Source of the DNA: JBBSIN01 sp038232055
Lineage (GTDB): Bacteria > Actinomycetota > Actinomycetes > JADGOV01
Assembly (NCBI GenBank): GCA_038232055.1
Contig: JBBSIN010000045.1
Span: forward strand, 1 to 20,281
DNA: 20,281 nucleotides
Reading direction: 5' to 3'
Each line of letters begins with the position of its first letter. Within the stretch, counting starts at the first letter, position 1. The position numbers and the translations under genes are program-made. The notes under the pieces are model-generated. The model saw only the letters and a list, made by a program, of their open reading frames with translations, had not been told where the DNA came from and did no database searches. Shown piece by piece: positions 12,212 to 20,281 of this stretch.

Positions 12212-13015
12212 CTCCACGTGCGCAAGACGTACAAGCTCTTCGTCGGGGGCGCGTTCCCGCGATCGGAGTCCGGGCGGACCTACCTCGTCGCGGGCGCGAA
12301 CGTGGCCCAGGCATCGCGCAAGGACGTCCGCGACGCCGTCGTCGCCGCCCGGAAGGCGTTTCCCGGCTGGTCCGGCGCCACGGCGTACAACCGCGGGCAG
12401 GTCCTCTACCGCGTCGCCGAGATGCTGGAGGGCCGGCGGGCGGAGTTCGACGCGCTGGCGGCCGGCGAGGTCGACGCTGCGGTCGACCGCTGGATCTGGT
12501 ACGCCGGCTGGGCCGACAAGGTCGCGCAGGTCGTCGGCTCGACCAACCCGGTGGCCGGCCCATACTTCGACTTCTCCTTCCCGGAGCCGACCGGCGTCGT
12601 CGCGGTGCTCGCCCCGCAGGAGTCGTCACTGCTCGGCCTGGTCTCCGTCGTCGCGCCGGCGATCGTCACCGGCAACACGGTCGTCGTCGTCGCGTCGGAG
12701 GAGCGCCCACTCCCCGCTGTGACGCTCGCCGAGGTGCTCGCCACCTCGGACGTGCCCGGCGGCGTGGTCAACGTCCTCACCGGGCGGACGGCAGAGCTGG
12801 CGCCCGTGCTCGCCGCCCATATGGACGTCAACGCGATCGACCTGACCGGATCGGCGCCCGGATCGGTCGCTGACCTCGAACGTGCCGCGGCCGACAACCT
12901 CAAGCGGGTGCTGCGCCCGCCGTACGCCGAGCCGGACTGGACCGCCGAGCCGGGGCTCGAACGGCTGCTCGCCTTCCTCGAGACGAAGACGGTCTGGCAC
13001 CCGATCGGCAGCTGA
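12197..13015 (+). CDS. Half-length ALDH-fold protein lacking the catalytic Cys and Glu
   Basis: A 272-aa protein with the ALDH N-terminal pattern: YKLFVGGAFPRSESG (12-26), AVVAARKAFPGWSG (47-60), WIWYAGWADK (99-108), PTGVVAVLAP (131-140), GVVNVLTG (189-196) and DLTGS (215-219). After DLTGS the sequence leaves the ALDH pattern and ends in LETKTVWHPIGS. ELGGK, the Cys loop and the EEIFGPV segment are absent, and the oxyanion-hole PWNFP is replaced by APQESSLL. It therefore cannot be a stand-alone dehydrogenase. The frame is intact, with normal codon use and a conserved-looking end, which argues against a decaying pseudogene. It follows the catalytic ALDH by 24 nt and may act as a structural partner, like the inactive second domain of ALDH16. 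ATG 12197 lies in the third repeat copy. Confidence 0.82.
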   Translation: MAESRLHVRKTYKLFVGGAFPRSESGRTYLVAGANVAQASRKDVRDAVVAARKAFPGWSGATAYNRGQVLYRVAEMLEGRRAEFDALAAGEVDAAVDRWIWYAGWADKVAQVVGSTNPVAGPYFDFSFPEPTGVVAVLAPQESSLLGLVSVVAPAIVTGNTVVVVASEERPLPAVTLAEVLATSDVPGGVVNVLTGRTAELAPVLAAHMDVNAIDLTGSAPGSVADLERAAADNLKRVLRPPYAEPDWTAEPGLERLLAFLETKTVWHPIGS

Positions 13016-13052
13016 CGGTCTCGGCCCGACCCCCGCCCGAATCTCCCGCTCA

Positions 13053-13141
13053 CCGCCGACGATCTCCTTCGCTCGGCGGGTGGTGGCTGGCGGACGCCTG
13101 CGGAGATCGTTCAGCCACCACGCAGGGGGCGAAGGAGATCG
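13053..13141. repeat. 82-bp bipartite palindrome with alternative hairpins; possible bidirectional terminator
   Basis: Outer arms CGATCTCCTTCGC (13060-13072) and GCGAAGGAGATCG (13129-13141) pair perfectly over 13 bp. An 8/8 symmetrical internal loop follows, then inner arms TGGTGGCTG (13081-13089) and CAGCCACCA (13112-13120) pair over 9 bp around a 22-nt loop. Two competing hairpins exist: CCGCCGA/TCGGCGG (13053-13059/13073-13079), whose loop is the left outer arm, and CCTGCG/CGCAGG (13097-13102/13121-13126). The right end abuts the add stop codon. It lies between convergent genes (ALDH partner and add), so termination is the simplest role, but the structure is more elaborate than a plain terminator and has no T-tract. 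Confidence 0.85.
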
Positions 13142-14221
13142 CTACGGCGATGCGGCGTCGGCGTACCAGGGCTTGAGGATGCCGTTGATGATCGCCAACC
13201 GCTCGTCGAAGGGCAGGAACGCCGACTTCATCGCGTTGACGGTGAGCCAGCGGATGTCCGACCAGTCGTAGCCGAACGCGTCGACCAGCGCGGCAAACTC
13301 CGAGGAGAGCGTCACCCCGCTCATCAGCCGGTTGTCGGTGTTGACCGTGACCCGGAACAGCAGCCGCCGCAGCAGGCCGATCGGGTGCTCGACGATCGAG
13401 CGGGCGGCCCCGGTCTGCACGTTGGAGGTCGGGCACATCTCCAACGGCACCCGGGTGTCGCGCACGAACTGCGCGAGCGGCCCGAGGGTGGCCACCCCGT
13501 CCGTGGAGACCGTGATGTCGTCGATGATCCGTACGCCGTGCCCCAGGCGGTCGGCGTTGCACCACTGCAACGCCTCCCAGATCGACGGGAGCCCGAACCC
13601 CTCGCCCGCGTGGATCGTGTAATGGCCGTTGGCCCGCTGCACCAGCTGAAAGGCGTCGAGGTGCCGGCTCGGCGGGTAGCCGGCTTCGGCGCCGGCGATG
13701 TCGAACCCCGCCACGCCCGCGTCGCGGTAGTGCACCGCCAGCTCGGCGATCTCCTGTGATCGGGCGGCATGACGCATGGCGGTGAGCAGTGCGCGCATGG
13801 TGATGGGACGGCTCCCGTCCGGCTGGACGGAGCCGAGCCGGAAGCCTTCGAGCACCGCTTCCACGATCTCCGGCAGCTGCAGGCCCCGCTCAACGTGCTG
13901 CTCCGGGGCGAATCGCACCTCCGCATAGACGATGCCGTCGGCCGCGAGGTCTGCGGCACATTCGGCGGCGACCCGGATCAGCGCATCGCGCGTCTGCATG
14001 ACGCCGACCGTGTGCCCAAACGTCTGCAGGTATCGCTCCAGGCTGCCGGTGTCCGCGCCACCCCGGAACCAGTGCCCGAGCTCCTCAACGTCGGTGGTCG
14101 GCAGGTCGTCGTACCCGGTCTCCGCCGCGAGCTCCGCAACGGTCGCCGGACGCAGGCCGCCGTCGAGGTGGTCGTGCAGCAGCACCTTCGGCGCTCGGCG
14201 GATTTCGTCAAGAGTCGGCAT
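13142..14221 (-). CDS. add: Adenosine deaminase
   Basis: A 359-aa Zn-dependent deaminase converting (deoxy)adenosine to (deoxy)inosine, the substrate for the PNP encoded upstream. Zinc and catalytic residues are in place: HDHLDGG (16-22) with H16 and H18, HAGEGFG (204-210) with H204 and E207, GHGVR (228-232 region) and NTDNRLMS (294-301) with D296. It closely resembles M. tuberculosis Add (Rv3313c). ATG 14221 is preferred over ATGs at 14242/14245 because TACGTT (minus strand 14233-14228) lies 6 nt before it and because the family begins near MPTLDEIRRAPK; the longer start would add 7-8 residues. It is divergent from the diguanylate cyclase gene, and its stop codon abuts the large palindrome. 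Confidence 0.93.
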   Translation of the reverse strand: MPTLDEIRRAPKVLLHDHLDGGLRPATVAELAAETGYDDLPTTDVEELGHWFRGGADTGSLERYLQTFGHTVGVMQTRDALIRVAAECAADLAADGIVYAEVRFAPEQHVERGLQLPEIVEAVLEGFRLGSVQPDGSRPITMRALLTAMRHAARSQEIAELAVHYRDAGVAGFDIAGAEAGYPPSRHLDAFQLVQRANGHYTIHAGEGFGLPSIWEALQWCNADRLGHGVRIIDDITVSTDGVATLGPLAQFVRDTRVPLEMCPTSNVQTGAARSIVEHPIGLLRRLLFRVTVNTDNRLMSGVTLSSEFAALVDAFGYDWSDIRWLTVNAMKSAFLPFDERLAIINGILKPWYADAASP

Positions 14222-14233
14222 TACGGGAACGTA
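14219..14233 (-). promoter_or_regulatory. Putative leaderless promoter of add
   Basis: On the minus strand TACGTT (14233-14228) lies 6 nt before ATG 14221, with no ribosome-binding site. This box is inside the longer alternative reading frame, so it decides the start. Confidence 0.45.
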
Positions 14234-14284
14234 TCGGTCCATCATCGGAGCTTCAGATCGGCCTCGTCGGACGCCGATTACGTC

Positions 14285-14315
14285 TAATGTCCACCCAGCC
14301 GAGGCGAGGAGCCGA
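14285..14315 (+). promoter_or_regulatory. Putative -10 box and ribosome-binding site of the diguanylate cyclase gene
   Basis: TAATGT (14285-14290) fits TANNNT. GAGGCGAGGAG (14301-14311) is a strong purine-rich ribosome-binding site ending 4 nt before GTG 14316. This gene, unlike its neighbours, looks like a conventional leadered transcript. Confidence 0.5.
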
Positions 14316-15266
14316 GTGAGCGAGCCGACGCCTGCCGAGCTTCGGCAGTCCCTCGAACGATGCCGTCGCCTCGCGGAACACTTCGTGACGGCGTTCCGGT
14401 ACGCGCCGGTGGGCATGGCCATCCTCGACGCGGCGGGCCGGCTGGCCGAGGTCAACCCGGCCCTGTGCGACATGCTCGGCACCTCCGCGGCGGACTGCAC
14501 CGGGGCGAGCATGGATCGCTTCGTGCACCCCGCGGACCTGCCCGCAGCGGCCGCTGCGTTCCGCCGGCTGGTCCAGGCGCACCTGGCGGCCAACAACCAG
14601 GAGCTGCGCGTCGTCCGCCCGGACGGGATGACGAGGTGGGCGCTGGCGTCCACCTCGCCGAGCGGCGAGTCGGACAGCTACATTCTGCAGCTCGTCGACA
14701 TCACCGCCCGCAAGGACGCCGAGCAGCGGCTGGTGCACCAGGCGCTGCACGACGCGCTCACCGGGCTGCCCAATCGCGTGCTCTTTCTCGACCGGCTCGG
14801 CCAGGCGCTCACGGCACTGACCCGCGACCCGGGCATGGTGGCCGTGCTCTTCTTGGACTTGGACGGCTTCAAGTCGGTCAACGACACGCTGGGACATGCT
14901 CGGGGTGACGACCTGCTCAAGGAGATCGGGAGCCGGCTGCGCCACACGGTCCGCGCGTCCGACACGCTGGCGCGCTTCGGTGGCGACGAGTTCGCCCTGC
15001 TCGTCCACGACCTGGGCGCGGCGTCGCAGGCGGTCGAACTCGCCGAGCGGGTAGTGGCCGCGATCCGGCCGCCAGTGCGCATCGACGAGCACGAACGCTC
15101 GGTGACGGCGAGCATCGGCATCGCGGTTACGAGCGGCAGCCAGGACGCCGGGGAGCTGCTCCGGCGGGCCGACGTGGCGATGTACCAGGCGAAGGCCGAC
15201 CTGGCCGGGTGGGTGGTCTATCGCGACGAGCCGGGGCAGCGGGGGCAGCCGGGCCGCAACCCGTAG
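14316..15266 (+). CDS. PAS-GGDEF diguanylate cyclase
   Basis: A 316-aa soluble protein. Residues about 22-133 form a PAS sensor domain (APVGMAILDAAGRLAEVNPALC at 30-51, ending VDITARKDAEQRL), followed by a GGDEF domain (about 140-305). DALTGLPNR (146-154), LFLDLDGFKSVND (178-190) and the intact catalytic RFGGDEFALL (220-229) predict active synthesis of cyclic-di-GMP from two GTP. R213 and D216 form an RxxD inhibitory site five residues before GGDEF, so product feedback is expected. There is no transmembrane segment and no EAL domain. The C-terminal tail is Gly/Gln/Pro-rich. The PAS ligand is unknown. GTG 14316 has a good ribosome-binding site. It is divergent from add and its stop is 4 bp from the cupin stop; no functional link to nucleosides is evident. 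Confidence 0.9.
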   Translation: MSEPTPAELRQSLERCRRLAEHFVTAFRYAPVGMAILDAAGRLAEVNPALCDMLGTSAADCTGASMDRFVHPADLPAAAAAFRRLVQAHLAANNQELRVVRPDGMTRWALASTSPSGESDSYILQLVDITARKDAEQRLVHQALHDALTGLPNRVLFLDRLGQALTALTRDPGMVAVLFLDLDGFKSVNDTLGHARGDDLLKEIGSRLRHTVRASDTLARFGGDEFALLVHDLGAASQAVELAERVVAAIRPPVRIDEHERSVTASIGIAVTSGSQDAGELLRRADVAMYQAKADLAGWVVYRDEPGQRGQPGRNP

Positions 15267-15270
15267 GGCG

Positions 15271-15628
15271 CTACTCCGCCGGGTGCGCCTCCGCCCGGTG
15301 GGCCAGGTCGGGGGCGAACGCCGGCACGCAGACGGCGACGTACTCCGCACCCTCCGGAGTGGAGTAACGCACGCGTTCACCGGCCCGGACGAGCACCGCC
15401 TCGCCGCTGCGCACCTCCAGCACGCCGTCCTCGGACTCGACCCGGACGACGCCGGCGAGGACGAGCGTCACCTCGTCGAACTCCGGTTGCTGGGCCGGCT
15501 CCGTCCAGCCGGCCGGCGACCGCATGCGGGCGACGCTAGCCTGCGCCGTGCCGGAGGTAACCCGGCCGACGTACTCGTCGATGAGCTTGCCGCCCGGGAC
15601 GGGGATGCGGGTCGGTCGCGCAATGTGC

Positions 15629-15636
<8 letters not shown>
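15271..15636 (-). CDS. Small cupin-domain protein
   Basis: A 121-aa single-cupin protein. The barrel is recognisable in GWTEPAQQPEFDEVTLVLAGVV (43-64) and the second motif GVLEVRSGEAVLVRAGERVRYS (71-92). The usual His-x-His metal ligands are not present in motif 1 (TEPAQQPEFDE instead), so it may bind no metal or use acidic residues. ATG 15636 lies 5 nt after GGAGAG, a good ribosome-binding site, and overlaps the deoA stop by 8 nt (ATGCCTGA). It is the last gene of the pyrimidine nucleoside operon. Function unknown: it could bind a sugar or pyrimidine ligand as an accessory protein or mutarotase-like isomerase, but nothing in the sequence proves this. Confidence 0.8.
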
Positions 15637-16897
<1,261 letters not shown>

Positions 16898-17290
16898 CAG
16901 CGCACCGCGTCGAGGTCGTCGGGCCCGAACGCGTCCGGCAGCAGATCGCGCATCGGTCGCGGGCCCGAGTCGGTGTCGAGCAGCAGATCCCCACCGCCCG
17001 CCTCGTACAGGAGCTGCCGACATCGCCCGCACGGCATGGTCAGGACGCGGTCGGGCCCGGCCACGCACGACACCGCGACCAGGCGTCCGCCGCCCGTCGT
17101 GTGCAGCGCGCCGACGAGGCCGCACTCTGCACACAGGCCGACGCCGTACGACGCGTTCTCGACGTTGCAGCCGGCCACCACCCGGCCGTCGTCGACCAGC
17201 CCCGCGGCGCCCACCGAGAACCGGGAGTACGGCGCATAGGCCCGGTCCGCGGCCGCCCGTGCGGCAGCCCGCAGCGTCGCCCAGTCGATG

Positions 17291-18861
<1,571 letters not shown>

Positions 18862-18865
<4 letters not shown>

Positions 18866-19857
18866 CGCCCTGATCGTAACGGCGGCGACGGGAAGCCAGT
18901 CGAGGGCGTCGGGCCGTCGGCCGCCCAGCGCCGGGCCGCCTCGAGCGCCGCGCCGGCGGGAAAGGAGGTCTGCGTCCCGGCAAGGGTGACGCTCGCGGCG
19001 GCACAGCCACAGCCGAGCCGGGCCGCGGCCACCTCGTCCATGCCGGCGCCCAGCCCGTAGGCGAACGCGCCGACGAACGCGTCGCCGGCTCCCGTCGTGT
19101 CGACCGCGTTCACCGCCGGCGCGCCGACCCGGGTGACGGTGCCGTCCGCGCCGCAGATGGCCACGCCCTCCTCGCCCAGGGTGACGAGCAGGCGCACCGA
19201 GAGGTGCTGCGCCACTCGGCGAATGTCCTCGTCCGTCGCCCGCCCGTCCTCGGCCGGCCCAGCCGCTCCCGCCAGGTGGCGGAACTCCACCTCGTTGGGC
19301 ACCAGCCAGTCGGTGACCGCGAGCAGCTCCGGCAGCACGTCAGCGGCCGGCGCCGGGTTGAGGACGGTGGGAACACCTCGGGCGCTAGCCGCCGTGAAGG
19401 CGGCCGCGGTGACCGGTTGCGGCACCTCGAACTGCGCCAGTACGACGTCGACGCCGGCCGATGTCGTCACCGCGGTCTCGGCTTGCTGGGGCGTCATGGC
19501 GTCGTTGGCCCCCGGCACGATGCCGATCCGGTTCGTGCCGTCGGGCTCCACCCAGATGGCGGCGATCCCGCTGCTGCCCTCGGCGCGGATAACGTGCTCG
19601 ACGTCGATGCCCTCCCGGGCGAAGTTCTCCAGCGTCAGGTCGCCGAACACGTCGGTCCCCAGGCAGTTGACCATGGCGACCTCCGCGCCCAGCCGACGAG
19701 CCATGACCGCCTGGTTGGCACCCTTGCCGCCGAAGCCCAGCGAGAACCGCTCGCCGACCAGGGTCTCGCCGGCGGCCGGCAGCCGGGGCAGGTAGGAGAT
19801 CATGTCCATCATCGTGCTGCCGACCACCACGATGCTCGGGGCGCGATCGCCGGTCAT
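18862..19857 (-). CDS. Ribokinase-type PfkB sugar kinase
   Basis: A 331-aa PfkB-family kinase. The N-terminal sugar-binding signature is GFGGKGANQAV (41-51), the substrate-side VPNEVEFRHL follows at 186-195, and the C-terminal ATP/anion-hole motif is DTTGAGDAFVGAF (253-265) with catalytic base D259. This is the ribokinase pattern: ATP-dependent 5-phosphorylation of ribose or, in some members, deoxyribose. ATG 19857 overlaps the deoxyribosyltransferase stop by 4 nt (ATGA); an in-frame GTG at 19875 would add six residues inside the upstream gene. Coupling to a deoxyribosyltransferase suggests it handles pentose released from nucleosides, feeding DeoC or the pentose phosphate pathway. Whether it prefers ribose or deoxyribose cannot be read here. 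Confidence 0.88.
18863..18878 (-). promoter_or_regulatory. Possible internal leaderless promoter before the mutase gene
   Basis: On the minus strand TACGAT (18878-18873) precedes ATG 18865 by 7 nt, inside the end of the ribokinase gene. It could give the mutase-cdd-deoA-cupin part independent transcription; translational coupling through the ATGA overlap is the alternative. Confidence 0.3.
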
Positions 19858-20281
19858 CGAAGCTCGCTGTCCCACCGCAGGAGGATCTCGATGGCCTCCT
19901 CGACGGTCGTGACGATGGTGCCGATCTCCTCGATGCAGCCCTGTACGTACAGGTTGAGGCCCTTGCCCTCCAGCACCCGACCCTTGGACGGGATGGAGCG
20001 CGAGTCGGTGAGCAGGCCGACGATGCCCAGCTTGTCGGCGGCGCCAGCGCGTTTGAGGCCGTAGAACAGGCCGATCTCGCAGGCGGTGCCGTCGTCAATG
20101 ACGGGTCCGTCCAGCAGCGCCAGCACCGCGTTGGCCGGAAACAGGCCTTCGCCGTCCTTGTCGAACACCGCCTTCGCCGTCACGACCTCGGGCAGGGATT
20201 GCTCGTGCGGCACGAAGACGTCGATGCCGGCGGCCCGCACCTTTGCGGCACTTTCAGCGATGAAGCTCCGTTCGTACGGCG
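19854..20281 (-). CDS. Nucleoside 2-deoxyribosyltransferase family protein (5' end outside window)
   Basis: The reading frame is open to the right edge, giving 141 residues plus stop; an internal GTG at 20240 is not the start because the upstream codons (PYERSFIAESAAKV) continue the family pattern. Recognisable parts are KVRAAGIDVFVPHEQ, the active-site loop NAVLALLDGPVIDDGTACEIGLFYGL with the DGTACEIG motif holding the likely nucleophilic Glu, and the NLYVQGCIEEIG C-terminal region. Family members transfer 2-deoxyribose between bases and, with water, can hydrolyse deoxynucleosides. The stop overlaps the ribokinase start (ATGA), so this is at or near the head of the six-gene operon. The missing N-terminus prevents a finer assignment. 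Confidence 0.8.
   Translation of the reverse strand, partial: PYERSFIAESAAKVRAAGIDVFVPHEQSLPEVVTAKAVFDKDGEGLFPANAVLALLDGPVIDDGTACEIGLFYGLKRAGAADKLGIVGLLTDSRSIPSKGRVLEGKGLNLYVQGCIEEIGTIVTTVEEAIEILLRWDSELR

Noticed and set aside
12197..13015. Second ALDH gene as a simple pseudogene
   Set aside because: The frame is intact over 272 codons with normal codon use and it ends in its own distinct, non-ALDH C-terminus rather than an abrupt stop; a specialised non-catalytic partner fits better.

Overview
The window comes from a high-GC, Gram-positive chromosome, almost certainly an actinobacterium. Codons end overwhelmingly in G or C, GTG starts are common, and a DUF5313 protein is present. The gene order lpdA-like, gamma-glutamylcyclotransferase, M20 amidohydrolase, purine nucleoside phosphorylase, phosphosugar mutase ... 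adenosine deaminase, thymidine phosphorylase, cytidine deaminase matches, in order and strand, the Mycobacterium tuberculosis Rv3303c-Rv3315c region as I remember it. Many unrelated genes are interleaved, so this is not a mycobacterium; I cannot name the genus.

Layout: 1-556 holds the end of a Gly-rich protein and a small two-helix DUF5313 membrane protein (+). 567-4826 holds an LpdA-type flavoprotein (-), a gamma-glutamylcyclotransferase (+), and a GCS2-type carboxylate-amine ligase translationally coupled to an M20 amidohydrolase (both -). 4863-8034 is a tight + operon: purine nucleoside phosphorylase, a uronate-dehydrogenase-like SDR, and a phosphohexo/pentomutase. 8107-8640 is an AAC(2')-I aminoglycoside acetyltransferase homologue (-). 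8962-9906 is deoC (+). 9968-10625 is a Phd/VapC-type toxin-antitoxin pair (+) with a clear operator palindrome. 10739-13015 is a full-length aldehyde dehydrogenase followed by a half-length, non-catalytic ALDH paralogue (+). 13053-13141 is an unusual bipartite palindrome. 13142-14221 is adenosine deaminase (-), and 14316-15266 a PAS-GGDEF diguanylate cyclase (+). 15271-20281 is a six-gene - operon whose genes all overlap: nucleoside 2-deoxyribosyltransferase (cut by the window edge), ribokinase, B12-dependent acyl-CoA mutase large subunit, cdd, deoA, cupin.

Taken together this is a (deoxy)nucleoside salvage and catabolism island. Add and Cdd deaminate. PNP and DeoA phosphorolyse to (deoxy)ribose-1-phosphate, and the phosphomutase probably supplies phosphopentomutase activity because no deoB is visible. 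DeoC splits deoxyribose-5-phosphate into glyceraldehyde-3-phosphate and acetaldehyde, and the ALDH pair probably oxidises the acetaldehyde. The deoxyribosyltransferase plus ribokinase may give a second route into pentose-5-phosphate. The mutase could link thymine-derived C4 carbon to succinyl-CoA. These links are inferred from family knowledge and gene context.

The clearest unusual signals are: (i) a TANNNT-like -10 box 6-8 nt before the start codon of nine genes, consistent with widespread leaderless transcription and including two face-to-face promoters in 36 bp; (ii) an apparently split ALDH16-like enzyme whose gene junction carries a perfect 16-bp triplication; (iii) the 82-bp palindrome next to the add stop codon; (iv) a stand-alone mutase with methylmalonyl-CoA-type residues embedded in a pyrimidine operon; (v) short tandem duplications at both ends of the aac(2')-I gene.
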